Below are positions 9,980 to 20,194 of a stretch of 64,000 nt of DNA, in pieces. The notes beneath the pieces were generated by a model. It did not search any database, was not told the origin of the DNA, and saw only the letters and a list, made by a program, of their open reading frames with translations. Every line of letters begins with the position of its first letter. The first letter of the stretch is position 1. Origin of the DNA: Paenibacillus roseus (lineage in GTDB: Bacteria > Bacillota > Bacilli > Paenibacillales > Paenibacillaceae); the NCBI RefSeq assembly GCF_016424485.1, contig NZ_JAELUP010000005.1:62001-126000 (forward strand), given 5' to 3'. The position numbers were made by a program, and so were the translations under genes.

Positions 9980-10591
9980 TCAGTCCGCAGAAATATCATG
10001 CTGCTGGGACGCTCCCGCCTCTGCCGGCTGACGTCTATTCCGAATCTTCTTTCGCACCCACAACCCGATCAAGATAAGCGGTACTCCGATCAGAAAAACG
10101 TACAGCGACACTTTGCCAACCATTCCCTCGGCGGCACGGCCATAAACGTAAAACAAGATACCGATAGCATAAAACTTGATCGCCCGCCCCAAGGCAGCAT
10201 ACGCCATTAACCGCCACAGCGGGAAATTCAGACACCCTGACAAAATGGTAAATACCTTGAATGGAATTGGCGTGAACGCTCCGATTAAGATCGCGGCCTC
10301 CCCGTTCTTGTTGAACATTTCCGTCGCCTTATCGACCCATTTCTTTTTCAAAATTTTGTACAAAAGGGATTTGCCGAGCAGTTTCCCGATTAAATAGCCA
10401 AACGGGGTGCCGAGCAGGCAGGCTATGAAGCCAACTGTAGCAAGCCATAACGCAGAGGAAGGGTCTAGCAGACTAAGCGAGACCTGAAGAAAAAACGCGG
10501 GGATAGGAAAAATAATCGCATCTATAAAAGAATGAATAAATAGTCCCCACACTCCGAAATCCTTCAAAAAATCCAAGATTGACTGAATCAA
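9980..10591 (-). CDS. VTT/DedA-like membrane protein, YqaA type
   Basis: The 203-residue protein has several hydrophobic helices and the VTT (SNARE-associated/DedA) pattern: a re-entrant segment with FPIPAFFLQ, the glycine-rich GTPFGYLIGKLLGK, and GAFTPIPFKVFTILSG, with the conserved proline pair and basic residue. DedA relatives have been implicated in recycling undecaprenyl phosphate or phospholipids across the membrane; which applies here cannot be told. The soluble C-terminal tail is basic, then rich in Ala/Gln. It is a single-gene unit with its own terminator. Confidence 0.8.
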   Translation of the reverse strand: MIQSILDFLKDFGVWGLFIHSFIDAIIFPIPAFFLQVSLSLLDPSSALWLATVGFIACLLGTPFGYLIGKLLGKSLLYKILKKKWVDKATEMFNKNGEAAILIGAFTPIPFKVFTILSGCLNFPLWRLMAYAALGRAIKFYAIGILFYVYGRAAEGMVGKVSLYVFLIGVPLILIGLWVRKKIRNRRQPAEAGASQQHDISAD

Positions 10592-10780
10592 TACGCAGGC
10601 CCCTTTCTACATCCGTAAATCGTCAATAAAGCCTGGGTACTCCAACTTTATTTTCGCTTATAAGCTTACCTCATCAAGTATATATACGTAAGCGGCGCAG
10701 GACTGGTTTCATCCCCGACCCAAGTCCAGTCAAAAAACTACGCATGTCTTCATCATACAACAAAACCGGGGAAATGAGAA

Positions 10781-10822
10781 TGACAGCCTGTCCCTTCACA
10801 AGCGTGGACGGGCAGGCTGTCA
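10781..10822 (-). terminator. Hairpin after the CobW gene
   Basis: TGACAGCCTGCCC pairs almost perfectly with GGGACAGGCTGTCA on the minus strand, just past the stop codon. The following T-run is broken (TTCTCATTTC), so termination is probable rather than certain. Confidence 0.6.
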
Positions 10823-10834
10823 ATTTTGGTGCTG

Positions 10835-11926
10835 TCAGTTCTCCCCGGACATCGCTGACTTCTTCTCCAGCTCATGCAATTGCTCCAAAAGCTGCTCCCT
10901 GGAAAAATGCTCTCCAATGAATACGGCCACATCATGAACCTGGCCCTGCGGGTTAATTCGCAAAAAGTCGCTTTCCCGGTAAGCATATTGGAACATGAAA
11001 CGGCTCTTAGTCTCCTTGAAGGTGACAACTCCCTTGGCGCGGTAGATATCATCCGGCAAGTGATTTAACAGTGCTTCAAAGGCCTCGCCGTCCACCGGTT
11101 CCGGGAAGTAATGAGTCAGCACCATCACATGGCTATGGCTATGATGCATATGCCCCTCCTGCTGCTCGGCAGCTTCATCATGTTGCCCGCAATGTGCGTG
11201 GTCATGCTCGTCATCCGCGCAACAGTGGACGTCCGTCACCGTATTGCCACCATTATCATCGTGGCTGTGAGACACAGTTGCATCGTACTGTTCACGCCCG
11301 TACTCCTTCACCGGACTGCTCGTCAGCGCCGCAGCGTCCACAACAGCTTTTACCGTTACGAACAGCTCTGCCTTTTCGTTCCATCCCCGTACAAGTTGCT
11401 GTACTTCTACGACCTGCTCCGGGTACAGCCGATCCGCCTTATTGACGATCAAGTGAGTCGCACAGCGAATTTGCTCCTTCATAAGCCGGAAGGTAGCGCC
11501 CTTGCCATTGCGGCCCCGCTCCAGCAGCTCCGGTCCGTCCACGATCGTAATGATGGATTGCAGATCCACATGAACAAGCAGCGCTGCCTCTGTGACACCG
11601 TCGATAATTTCGAGCGGGTTGGCAGCGCCTGTAGACTCGATCAGAATCACATCAGGCCGATGAGTTGCAATCAACTCCTGAATCTCCATGCCAAGGTCGC
11701 CGCGGATACTGCAGCAGATACAGCCGCCAAGCATCTCGCTCATCGGCACCTCCCTGTTCATTAACGTTCCGTCCAGATTGACATCCCCCAGCTCATTCAT
11801 GACCACGGCGACTTTCTGATCCACAGCATGATAATAATCGATCAAGCGGGTCAACAGCGTCGTCTTGCCGCTGCCCAAGAAACCGGTAATTAAATGAACG
11901 GGTATATTGCGTTCCTGTACCCCCAT
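10835..11926 (-). CDS. CobW/COG0523-family GTPase, probable zinc metallochaperone
   Basis: ATG at 11926 (MGVQERNIPVHLITGF) lies nine bases after AAAGG. The 363-residue protein has the P-loop GFLGSGKTTLL, the metal-binding GGCICC motif, a Walker B region (VILIESTGAANP), the nucleotide motif NKAD, and a CobW C-terminal domain. Between the two domains is a long His/Asp/Cys-rich loop (SHSHDDN ... HCCADDEHDHAHC ... HMHHSHSH) that would bind several zinc ions. A Zur-type operator lies in its promoter, so the gene is predicted to be expressed on zinc starvation, like YciC/ZagA of B. subtilis. Its client protein is unknown. Confidence 0.9.
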   Translation of the reverse strand: MGVQERNIPVHLITGFLGSGKTTLLTRLIDYYHAVDQKVAVVMNELGDVNLDGTLMNREVPMSEMLGGCICCSIRGDLGMEIQELIATHRPDVILIESTGAANPLEIIDGVTEAALLVHVDLQSIITIVDGPELLERGRNGKGATFRLMKEQIRCATHLIVNKADRLYPEQVVEVQQLVRGWNEKAELFVTVKAVVDAAALTSSPVKEYGREQYDATVSHSHDDNGGNTVTDVHCCADDEHDHAHCGQHDEAAEQQEGHMHHSHSHVMVLTHYFPEPVDGEAFEALLNHLPDDIYRAKGVVTFKETKSRFMFQYAYRESDFLRINPQGQVHDVAVFIGEHFSREQLLEQLHELEKKSAMSGEN

Positions 11927-11961
11927 CGCTTTCATCCTTTCGGAGTGACATTCTAGTCGGA

Positions 11962-11991
11962 ATTATATCGTAATCATTACGGATGTGACAA
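11962..11991 (-). promoter_or_regulatory. Promoter with overlapping Zur box (CobW gene)
   Basis: On the minus strand TTGTCA (11991-11986) and TATAAT (11967-11962) are 18 bases apart. Between them lies the perfect palindrome CGTAATGATTACG (11969-11981), within a close match to the B. subtilis Zur box. Zinc-loaded Zur bound here would block RNA polymerase. Confidence 0.85.
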
Positions 11992-12015
11992 GCGTAATTT
12001 ACCTCCAAAAAGAAT

Positions 12016-12060
12016 AGCCTGCAAGACGGACACTTTGTACAAAGTGTTATCTTGCAGGCT
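12016..12060 (-). terminator. Terminator overlapping the end of the hybrid kinase gene
   Basis: Perfect outer stem AGCCTGCAAGA/TCTTGCAGGCT and inner stem ACACTTTGTACAAAGTGT, followed on the minus strand by ATTCTTTTT. The last five codons and stop of the kinase are inside the stem. Confidence 0.85.
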
Positions 12061-14206
12061 CATTTATCCCGGCTACAGGCTGTCCTGTATAGTTGTACCC
12101 GCAATAGCGGTCCAAGGTCTCCCGCAGCGTCTCCAGTTGGACAGGCTTGCTGATGAAATCCGCCATCCCGGCAGCACGGCAGCTCTCTCGATCTCCGGAC
12201 AATACATTGGCTGTCATTGCAATGATGACCGGCCGTTCCTCTTCATTGAGCGATGAAACGATCTGCCAGGCGGCCTCGCGGCCGTCCATCACCGGCATTT
12301 GAATATCCATCAGAATCAAATCATACCGCTTGCGCAATGCCAGCTCGACCGCTTCCTGACCATCAGCCGCCACGTCGGCTGTAAATCCAAGCCGCTGCAG
12401 CAACCGCAGCGCCAACTTCTGATTGATATCATTGTCCTCGGCAACCAATACGCGGAAATCCGAATGATTATGCCCAGACTCATGTGAATTGCCGCTTCCA
12501 TCACCATCATAGGGCTCTGTTTCCATGTACTCTATGTCTGCGCCGATCTCATTTTCAGTATCCTGCAACAACGCCGAGAAGGAAAACGGTTCATTATGCA
12601 TCGCCGTACCACGGTTCAATCGGAACGGCTTGACGCGCAACGTAAATATAAAGGCTGCCCCGCGCGAACGCTCCGTATTCACGCGAATGGAGCCGCCCAT
12701 AAGCTCAATCAGATTTTTACAGATCGCGAGTCCAAGGCCGGTTCCGCCGAATTTGCGGGTCATGGAAGAATCCAACTGCGAGAACGGCTGAAACAGCAGG
12801 GACACTTTTTCCTTCGGGATGCCGACTCCCGTGTCTTCCACCGCCATTTCTATGACCAGTTCATGACCGTAATCGGCAGCCAGGCGCGCGTGTAGGGAAA
12901 CCCCGCCTTCCTGGGTAAATTTCACCGCATTGCCGACCAGATTGATCAACACCTGACGCAGCTTCGTTACATCGCCTACAACAGATCTCGGCAGCCCCGG
13001 CTCCAGCTCATAGCTCATTTGCAGATCGCAGCCTTTGGACTTGGGTGTGAACAGGTCGAAGGTTTCAGCAATACACGCTTCAAGTTCGAACGGTACCTCC
13101 TCCAGCTCCATTTTGCCGGATTCGATTTTGGAGTAGTCCAGGATATCGTTGATAACCGACAGCAGCGCGTCTCCGCTCTTGCGAATCATGTCCGCATAAT
13201 CCCGCTGCTCCTCTGTCAACTCTGTCTCCAGCAGCAGCGTGGTCATCCCCAGGACGCCATTCATTGGGGTGCGAATCTCATGGCTAACCATGGCGAGAAA
13301 TTCGGTTTTGGCCTGAGCAGCAATTTCCGCTGATTCCTTGGCCTTGACAAGCTCCTTCTCAAACCGCTTGCGCTCGGTAATGTCAATTACCGTACAAGCA
13401 AAGATTGGCTCGTTGTCCACTTCGGCTCTGCCGAGCTGGATTTCCGCTTCAAACAAGCTCCCATCTTTGCGGCATGGCGTCACCTGGAGGAACGAAGCGA
13501 ATTCAGCGGCAAGCTGCTGCGAAAACTGTACCGGATTGCAAGATTCCAGGCAAGGGATGAGCTGTGTAATATTAAGCCCTATCGTCTCCTCGGCCGCGTA
13601 ATAAAACATTTGCTCTACAGCAGGATTCACCGTCAGAATCGAGCCGTCCTGGTCAAAGGTAATCATCGTATTGACCGATGTTTCTCCGACTACTTTTGCC
13701 TGGGCCTCCGTCTTGCTCAGCTTGTTGGCGGTAAACCGCAGCTCATGGTTGATTTTCTCCAGTTCTTTCGTCTTCTGATGCAGCAGCTCCGTCTGAAGCT
13801 GGAGCTTCTTGCTGCTCACATACATCGTGACGAAGCCGTCGATTTTGGTACGCAGAATCTGCGGAACGAAAGGCTTAAGCATATAATCAATTGCGCCAAC
13901 GGAATACCCGGTGTAGAAATGTTCGGATTCCTTGCTCGTTGCAGAAATAAAGATAATCGGGATTTCCTTTGTTTTCTCCCTGGCTTTGATCAGCCGCGCA
14001 GTCTCAAAACCATCCATTCCCGGCATTTGCACATCCATGACAATAACCGCATAGTCATCCTTCATCAATCGGCGAAGAGCCTCTTCGCCAGAAAAGCATT
14101 TTACCAGATTATAGTTCCGATCCCCGATTACCGCCTCAATCGCCAGAAGATTATCCGGGTTATCATCCACCAGCAAAATGTTGATCGGTTGCTCAGTTGA
14201 AAACAC
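12047..14206 (-). CDS. Hybrid sensor histidine kinase: REC-PAS-HisKA-HATPase-REC
   Basis: A GTG start with GGGGGTG eight bases upstream gives 719 residues. Order: N-terminal receiver ([10 protein letters not shown], acceptor in [13 protein letters not shown]), coiled coil, PAS domain (about 170-290), HisKA with [11 protein letters not shown], HATPase with the N box (NLVGNAVKF), DTGVGIP and GGTGLGLAI, and a C-terminal receiver ([25 protein letters not shown]). No membrane segment is visible, so it is cytosolic and could receive phosphate through its N-terminal receiver from the large kinase encoded upstream. Third gene of the kinase-CheR-kinase operon; the terminator follows at once. Confidence 0.93.
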   Translation of the reverse strand: MFSTEQPINILLVDDNPDNLLAIEAVIGDRNYNLVKCFSGEEALRRLMKDDYAVIVMDVQMPGMDGFETARLIKAREKTKEIPIIFISATSKESEHFYTGYSVGAIDYMLKPFVPQILRTKIDGFVTMYVSSKKLQLQTELLHQKTKELEKINHELRFTANKLSKTEAQAKVVGETSVNTMITFDQDGSILTVNPAVEQMFYYAAEETIGLNITQLIPCLESCNPVQFSQQLAAEFASFLQVTPCRKDGSLFEAEIQLGRAEVDNEPIFACTVIDITERKRFEKELVKAKESAEIAAQAKTEFLAMVSHEIRTPMNGVLGMTTLLLETELTEEQRDYADMIRKSGDALLSVINDILDYSKIESGKMELEEVPFELEACIAETFDLFTPKSKGCDLQMSYELEPGLPRSVVGDVTKLRQVLINLVGNAVKFTQEGGVSLHARLAADYGHELVIEMAVEDTGVGIPKEKVSLLFQPFSQLDSSMTRKFGGTGLGLAICKNLIELMGGSIRVNTERSRGAAFIFTLRVKPFRLNRGTAMHNEPFSFSALLQDTENEIGADIEYMETEPYDGDGSGNSHESGHNHSDFRVLVAEDNDINQKLALRLLQRLGFTADVAADGQEAVELALRKRYDLILMDIQMPVMDGREAAWQIVSSLNEEERPVIIAMTANVLSGDRESCRAAGMADFISKPVQLETLRETLDRYCGYNYTGQPVAGINEPAR

Positions 14207-14246
14207 CGCTTCTTCACCCCCAAGTCCTACATGTATAATGATTGAT

Positions 14247-15014
14247 TTATTTATTTACTTTCCGGTACAGCCGGTTATGCATATCCAGTTCTTCGTAGGC
14301 ATCGGCATACGGGGTGAAATTGATTGACTCCTTGGTTCCAAGCGCCAGCACCCCAAGCGGGCTCAGGCTGTCATACAGCAGCTTATGGACGTGATCTTGC
14401 AGTTTTTTATTGAAATAGATCATCACATTGCGGCACAGAATGACATTAAATTCGTTAAAGGAACTGTCCGTCACCAAATTATGCTGCGCAAATACAATAT
14501 TTCGTTTGAAATCGGAATTAAAGATAACCGAGTCGTATTTCGCTGTGTAATAGTTGGAAAATGACGTTTTTCCCCCTGCTTCCATATAATTGCGCGTATA
14601 CAACTGCATCCGCTCCAGCGGGAAAACCCCTGACTTGGCCCGCTCCAATATTTCGCCGCTGGTATCTGTGGCGTAAATTCGAGCCTTGTTGTACAGCCCT
14701 TCCTCATGCAGCAGAATCGCCATGGAATAAACTTCCTCGCCGCTGGAACAGCCTGCGTGCCAGATGCGGATGAATGGATAGGTTCGCAGCAGCGGCACGA
14801 CCTTCTGCCGGAAAGCAAGGAACATCTCCGGGTCGCGATACATCTCCGTCACATGGATGGTCATATCCGAGAGCAACCGATCCATGCAAGACCTATCATG
14901 CAGCACCTGCTCTTGCAAGGAAGAGATCGTCGGCAGCCGTTCGGCGTGAACGCGGTGCCAGATTCTTCTACGCATGGAGGAAAAGGCATAATTGCGAAAA
15001 TCGTAGCCGTACAT
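14247..15014 (-). CDS. CheR-type protein-glutamate methyltransferase
   Basis: The visible frame from ATG 15014 has 255 residues: CheR N-terminal helices, the SAM-binding motif HAGCSSGEEVYS, YATDTS, and VILCRNVMIYF. Family members methylate glutamates of chemoreceptors. Codons upstream of the ATG continue the CheR fold in frame (REQIEIELLLEAIFR before MYGYDFRNYAF), so translation probably begins farther up, yet no ATG, GTG or TTG is available there before the upstream kinase stop. The downstream location between two hybrid kinases suggests a role in that pathway rather than classical chemotaxis. Confidence 0.87.
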   Translation of the reverse strand: MYGYDFRNYAFSSMRRRIWHRVHAERLPTISSLQEQVLHDRSCMDRLLSDMTIHVTEMYRDPEMFLAFRQKVVPLLRTYPFIRIWHAGCSSGEEVYSMAILLHEEGLYNKARIYATDTSGEILERAKSGVFPLERMQLYTRNYMEAGGKTSFSNYYTAKYDSVIFNSDFKRNIVFAQHNLVTDSSFNEFNVILCRNVMIYFNKKLQDHVHKLLYDSLSPLGVLALGTKESINFTPYADAYEELDMHNRLYRKVNK

Positions 15015-15081
15015 GCGAAATATTGCCTCAAGGAGCAGCTCGATTTCGATCTGTTCCCGCTCTCCTATTTCATGCCTATGC

Positions 15082-18000
15082 TTATTTATATAACCACACC
15101 CTCATTAAAGATAACAATTGTTCCGTATTAACCGGCTTGGCGATGTAATCCGAGGCTCCGGCCTCCATACATTTATCCCGGTCATCCTTCATCGCCTTCG
15201 CAGTAACTGCGATAATCGGCAGTTTATCAAATTGCGGAAGGAGACGAATTTGCCGCATAGCTTCATATCCGTCCATTTCCGGCATCATAATGTCCATCAG
15301 AATCAGATCAATCTCAGGATGCTGCTCCAGTTGCTCCAGCGCTTCGCGACCGTTCTCGGCGAAGGTGATCTTCATGCGATAGCTCTCCAGTACACTGGAG
15401 AGGGCGAACACATTGCGAATATCGTCATCGACGATCAAAATACTTTTATTCTCGAAGATCGTCTCCATATTGTGCAGCTTGCGCAGCATGTTCCGCTTGT
15501 CCTCCGGCAGATTCGCCTCAACCCGGTGCAGGAATAGCGTCGTCTCGTCAAGCAGGCGTTCCGGTGACTTGACGTCCTTGATAATGATTGTGCCCGCATA
15601 TTTCTTCAGTTGCAATTCTTCCTTCTTGTCCAGCTCACGGCCGGTATAGATAATAATCGGTATGTCTCGAATCTGCTCATTGCTGCGAATTGCATCCAGC
15701 AGATCGAAGCCCGAGATGTCCGGGAGTCCCAGATCCAGCACCATGCAGTCAAATTGCTGCTCCTCAAGCAGCGTCAACGCCTGGCTGCCGGTTGATGCCG
15801 CGCTGATCAGCACATCGTCATGTCCGATCAGTTCAATGATGCTCGTGCGCTGCGCCTCATCATCCTCCACCAGCAAGAGCCGCTTGAGATCCCGCTCCAG
15901 AAAGCCTTCAATCTGGGTGAATACCCGATCCAGGCTATTCTTGTCCGCAGGCTTCTTCACATAGGCAATCGCCCCCATGGAGAGACCCTGCTGAATATCA
16001 TCAACGACCGAAATGACATGAACCGGGATATGCCGTGTCTCGGAATAATGCTTCAATTGATTAAGCACCGTCCATCCGTCGACCACGGGAAGCTGAATAT
16101 CGAGCAGAATCGCATCCGGTGTGTAAGTCCGCGCGTAGGTCAAGCCCTTATCCCCTTGCAGCGCGACAATCCCCTTAAAACCGCGAGAATGCGCAATATC
16201 AAGCAGCACCTTGGCAAAATGGACATCATCCTCAATAATGAGCACTACCTTGTCATTGCTTTGCAAATGTTCCAGGTCATCCTCTATCGGCTGGATGGCT
16301 GTATGCGAAGCGGCTGCTGCTTCCGCAGAAGAGCTTGGCAGCCGGTAATCCTGCCGACCGCGCTGTGGCGCCTCCTCCAGAACATGGTCGTGCAGTTGCC
16401 TCTTCGGTTCTTGATTCTGAGTATGGTACTCCGGCAGATACAAGGTGAACGTACTGCCCCTGCCTTCTTCACTGTCCACGGCAATGAAGCCGCCGAGCAG
16501 GGAGGCCAGTTCCTGACTGATCGCAAGGCCAAGTCCGGTGCCCCCGTAAATTCGACTCGTTGTGCCGTCCACCTGCTGGAACGCTTCGAAGATGAGCTGC
16601 TGCTTTTCCAGCGGAATGCCGATTCCGGTATCCTTGACCTCAAACGCAATCCGGTCATCCAGCCCCTCCAGTTGTGAATGCTCATCCGGCTTCGCCCGCC
16701 GGATAGTGAACGCAACAGACCCCTTGGATGTGAACTTGAAAGCATTGGACAACAGATTTTTGACAACCTGCTTCAGCCTGTGGCTGTCGGTATACATATT
16801 GGCGGCAAGTCCTTCTTCAATGGCCGTTTCGAACTGAATTCCTTTTTGCTCGCTAAGCGGCCTGAAGCTACGCTCGAAAAACTGCTCCAGATTGCCCAGA
16901 CCCACACTCTCGACGACAACCTCCATTTTCCCAGCGCTAATCTTGGACAAGTCCAAAATCTCGTCAATTAGCTTGAGCAGATCGCTCCCCGAGGAATGAA
17001 TCGTGGATGCGAACTCCACCTGTTTGGTCGTCAGGTTGCCATTCTGATTATCCATCAACATTTGCGACAAAATCAGCAGACTATTAAGCGGCGTGCGCAA
17101 TTCATGAGACATATTGGTCAAAAATTCAGTTTTATATTTAGATGAAAGGGCGAGTTGAACCGTCTGCTGTTCCAGCGCCGCCCTCGTTTTCTCGATTTGC
17201 TCATTTTTATGCTGCGTCTGCTTCATCTCGCGCTCAAGCAGATGTGTCTTTTGCAGAAGCTCCTCATTTGTCTGCTCCAGCTCTTCCTGCTGGGTTTGCA
17301 GTACTTCCTCTGATTTTTTGAGCTGCCTGGTCTGCTCCTCCAATCGTTCATTGGAGCTGCGAAGCTCCTCCTGCTGGGAAATCAGTTCCTCCGACTGCGC
17401 CTGTAGTTCCTCGGATTGCGCCTGGGATTCCTTAAGCAACTCCTCTACGCGCATACGGTCAAACAGATTGTTGAACACAATGCCGAGATCGACGGACACC
17501 TCTTCAAGAAATCTGCGATGCAGCTTCTGGAACGGAACCATTGAAGCCAGCTCAATAACAGCCAGCGCGCGGCCATGGTACATTACAGGATACAGCAACA
17601 CATAACCAGGCAAAGCGCTGCCAATCCCGGTATGTACCTTAACATAGTCATCCGGCACATTCTCCATCTCTACGGGTTTGCCTTCATAGGCGCACTGTCC
17701 GACCAGGCCTTGGCCTAATACGAACAGCCGCTCGAAGGCTGACTCCTCCTGGAAAGCAAAGGCGCCATGCATTCTCAAAAATTGCTGCTCCCCAAAACCT
17801 TCACGAACATATAACGCCCCGTAAGAAGCCCCAGTAAGCGCAGCGATTTCGCTAATGAAGATGCGGCTCGCTTCACCAATGTCCGTACCTGATTGCAAAG
17901 TGGTCATGATCCCGGCCAGATTGGATTTAACCCAGGACTCCTCTTCAATCTGAAGGTTGTAGGCGACCTCCCGTCTGTTCTTCTCCTCAATATCGTCGGC

Positions 18001-18756
18001 TAGCCGGTTGAATACCTGGGCGACCTCCCCGAATTCATCCTTCCGAATGATGCTGACCCGCGCATGTGCATCCAGCGTGCCGTGCGCAAAACCTCTGATG
18101 ATTGCTGACAGACTGCCCAGCCCTTGACTAAGATTTTTCAAGTTCCAGATCATCGCTCCAATGGCTAAAATCAGGCCGGCTGAGGTCATCATCCACATCA
18201 ATGTCTCGGTACGCGCATTGTTGGCAGTAGATTCATTGAACGCTTCGCTCATCACATTGATCTGATAATTCGCCAGTTCATTGGTCCGGTACAGCAGATT
18301 ATTCTGATCCTCCAAACCATGCTCGTTCAGCAGTGCAACCGCCTCATCGATTTGACCTTCCTCCACCAGCTTTAACACGGACTGCACAAACTCCGAATAG
18401 ATGCCGCGGGCCTGCTCGATTTCCGAGAAAATTTTGCTCTCCAGTTGCCCTCTGCTTACTACTTCGAGTCGTTCATAGGCATCCAATGCTTTTTTCCAGG
18501 AGCTGCGAATGGCGTCCAGGTTGTTCTCCTTGACCTCCTCCGTCGGCGTAAGCAGCATGTTGGTAATGCCTTTAGCGATCTCGTTGACGTTGGACCGGTA
18601 TTCATAAGCCAGAAGAAGCTTTTGATATCGTTCATTGTAGAGCCGGTCAAGCTGCTTACTCTGCTCGCGGGTATTGATAATGCCTGCCCCTGCCAGCAGC
18701 AGTACCGTACTGATCATAATAATTGAACCGATCATCATTTTCGTCTTAGTCTTCAT
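15082..18756 (-). CDS. Membrane hybrid histidine kinase with GAF and three receiver domains
   Basis: The 1224-residue protein has a membrane segment at about 7-27, an extracellular helical sensor (CHASE3/four-helix-bundle type) to about residue 190, a second membrane segment, HAMP, GAF (about 280-430), a long Glu/Gln-rich coiled coil, HisKA (NMSHELRTPLNSL), HATPase ([25 protein letters not shown]), and three receivers with acceptors in AILLDIQLPVVDG, CMVLDLGLPDISG and LILMDIMMPEMDG. First gene of the operon with cheR and a second hybrid kinase. Its ligand is unknown. This architecture resembles kinases controlling developmental or biofilm states, but that is inference. Confidence 0.92.
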   Translation of the reverse strand: MKTKTKMMIGSIIMISTVLLLAGAGIINTREQSKQLDRLYNERYQKLLLAYEYRSNVNEIAKGITNMLLTPTEEVKENNLDAIRSSWKKALDAYERLEVVSRGQLESKIFSEIEQARGIYSEFVQSVLKLVEEGQIDEAVALLNEHGLEDQNNLLYRTNELANYQINVMSEAFNESTANNARTETLMWMMTSAGLILAIGAMIWNLKNLSQGLGSLSAIIRGFAHGTLDAHARVSIIRKDEFGEVAQVFNRLADDIEEKNRREVAYNLQIEEESWVKSNLAGIMTTLQSGTDIGEASRIFISEIAALTGASYGALYVREGFGEQQFLRMHGAFAFQEESAFERLFVLGQGLVGQCAYEGKPVEMENVPDDYVKVHTGIGSALPGYVLLYPVMYHGRALAVIELASMVPFQKLHRRFLEEVSVDLGIVFNNLFDRMRVEELLKESQAQSEELQAQSEELISQQEELRSSNERLEEQTRQLKKSEEVLQTQQEELEQTNEELLQKTHLLEREMKQTQHKNEQIEKTRAALEQQTVQLALSSKYKTEFLTNMSHELRTPLNSLLILSQMLMDNQNGNLTTKQVEFASTIHSSGSDLLKLIDEILDLSKISAGKMEVVVESVGLGNLEQFFERSFRPLSEQKGIQFETAIEEGLAANMYTDSHRLKQVVKNLLSNAFKFTSKGSVAFTIRRAKPDEHSQLEGLDDRIAFEVKDTGIGIPLEKQQLIFEAFQQVDGTTSRIYGGTGLGLAISQELASLLGGFIAVDSEEGRGSTFTLYLPEYHTQNQEPKRQLHDHVLEEAPQRGRQDYRLPSSSAEAAAASHTAIQPIEDDLEHLQSNDKVVLIIEDDVHFAKVLLDIAHSRGFKGIVALQGDKGLTYARTYTPDAILLDIQLPVVDGWTVLNQLKHYSETRHIPVHVISVVDDIQQGLSMGAIAYVKKPADKNSLDRVFTQIEGFLERDLKRLLLVEDDEAQRTSIIELIGHDDVLISAASTGSQALTLLEEQQFDCMVLDLGLPDISGFDLLDAIRSNEQIRDIPIIIYTGRELDKKEELQLKKYAGTIIIKDVKSPERLLDETTLFLHRVEANLPEDKRNMLRKLHNMETIFENKSILIVDDDIRNVFALSSVLESYRMKITFAENGREALEQLEQHPEIDLILMDIMMPEMDGYEAMRQIRLLPQFDKLPIIAVTAKAMKDDRDKCMEAGASDYIAKPVNTEQLLSLMRVWLYK

Positions 18757-18983
18757 GCTCGTTCATCACCTGGTTTCCTCCTAGCCAAAATTCACCCTTC
18801 TTTGGACTTTAGACTTTACCCCGCCTCTGCAGTGAATTTGTACACGTTATGCACTGCCGCTCAAATTTAAACAGCCGCCCCTGATTTGGCAGCGGCAGCT
18901 GCGTTTTGCAAACCTATTTTTAAACCATTACCCCGTTTGCGTTCGGTTGAAACCGATTATATAAGTCCCTGAGAAAGTAAAAC

Positions 18984-19023
18984 GCCGCTGGGCGTTCGGC
19001 TGAAAACCGAAACCACCAGCGGC
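18984..19023 (-). terminator. Terminator of the EamA transporter gene
   Basis: GCCGCTGG/CCAGCGGC outer stem with inner TTCGG/CCGAA; on the minus strand it is followed by GTTTTAC, starting 15 bases past the stop. Confidence 0.75.
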
Positions 19024-19038
19024 TCAATTGGCCATCAA

Positions 19039-19998
19039 TTATGATGCAGGAATTGGCTGTGCAGCACGTTCTTGCTGCCGGGAGATTGTGAACAGCGTTA
19101 CCCAAATCAGCAAAAATCCGACTAACTGCGTTATCGTGACAGCCTGCTGGAAGGCAATCCAGTTAATCAGCACGCCGACCATCGGGAAGCTCAACTCCGC
19201 CAAGGTCGCATAGGATGCCTTAATACGGCTGAGACCTTTGTAGTACAGCAACAGACTAAGCAATCCGGGCAGCAGCGCCTGAAGCAGCAGGTTGATTCCA
19301 ACCAGAGATACATCCCATGCCCCGGATGGCAGCGACCAGATTTGCCGCTCGGACAACATAAAGGCCAGCAGCAGCGGAAGAGCAAGAATGAATCGCAGTG
19401 AGGTCACCGTTTCATAATTGACTGCTCCAAGCAAATATCTGCCCATCACGGTTGAACCGCCCCACAGAAGCGCAGCCCCCAAAGAAAATAAGCTGCCCAA
19501 CTGGATAAAATCGCTCATTTCAAGCGAAGGAAGCGTCCACCCGAAGGTGAGTAAATACGTTCCGACAATCGCCATCAGGAACAGGGAGCCGAACGATTTC
19601 GGCAGCATCTCCTTGAGCAGCCATCTGGCGAGCAGAATGGCGAAGAGCGGCTGCAGCTTCTGCAGAAGCAGCACAGCATTCAAATTGCCCAGTTCAAGAC
19701 CTTTCGTAAAGAGAATCGTGGCTAATGCCGAGCCGCCCCATGATATAAAAATCAGCGCGCCCAGATGTCGCAATCGGAGCTGCCCCAGCTGCGCCCGGTG
19801 CTTCCAAAGCACCGGCGCCATAAACAGCACCAAAATGACATGCTCCAGCAGCACAATTTGTGTAGAAGTAAGCGAGTCAAGCAAAATAATCCGGAACAGC
19901 GGGTCTACCCCCCAGAGCGCTGAACCGAGTACGACAAACCAAAATGCCGGTTTGATCCGTTTTCTCTGTAATACAGGTGATGTAGTCATGTCATTCAT
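19039..19998 (-). CDS. EamA/DMT-family transporter, candidate riboflavin importer
   Basis: ATG at 19998 is chosen: GGAG lies ten bases upstream, and the longer reading frame to 20166 would run through the riboswitch terminator. The 319-residue protein has about ten hydrophobic helices in two EamA repeats (starting FWFVVLGSALWGVDPLF and SLFSLGAALLWGGSTVMG). An FMN riboswitch in its leader predicts repression by FMN, so riboflavin or a flavin precursor is the likely cargo, as proposed for ImpX and RibN transporters in the same superfamily. Transport itself is inferred from regulation, not from residues. Confidence 0.85.
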   Translation of the reverse strand: MNDMTTSPVLQRKRIKPAFWFVVLGSALWGVDPLFRIILLDSLTSTQIVLLEHVILVLFMAPVLWKHRAQLGQLRLRHLGALIFISWGGSALATILFTKGLELGNLNAVLLLQKLQPLFAILLARWLLKEMLPKSFGSLFLMAIVGTYLLTFGWTLPSLEMSDFIQLGSLFSLGAALLWGGSTVMGRYLLGAVNYETVTSLRFILALPLLLAFMLSERQIWSLPSGAWDVSLVGINLLLQALLPGLLSLLLYYKGLSRIKASYATLAELSFPMVGVLINWIAFQQAVTITQLVGFLLIWVTLFTISRQQERAAQPIPAS

Positions 19999-20104
19999 CT
20001 TCCAAATACTCCTTCTCCCGCATCCTGCCTTGAGGGAAGCGTTAAGCTTCACTATGGAATTCAATAAGGTACGGTATGCATCCCGACTCCCTATATTGCA
20101 AGAA

Positions 20105-20140
20105 AGCCCCGCCTCGCCTGTATAGGGCGAAAACGGGGCT
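20105..20140 (-). terminator. Riboswitch-controlled terminator
   Basis: On the minus strand AGCCCCG...CGCC pairs with GGCG...CGGGGCT and is followed by TTTCTTG. It lies between the FMN aptamer and the EamA start codon, the usual position for a transcription-terminating expression platform. Confidence 0.75.
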
Positions 20141-20194
20141 GGCCAAATAAACATGCGGCAACTCAAAATCAGCCTGACACATATTTCAATTGGC

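Noticed and set aside
18841..18900. CTGCCGCT/AGCGGCAG inverted repeat as a terminator
   Set aside because: It lies upstream of the kinase start, has a long loop and no T-run.
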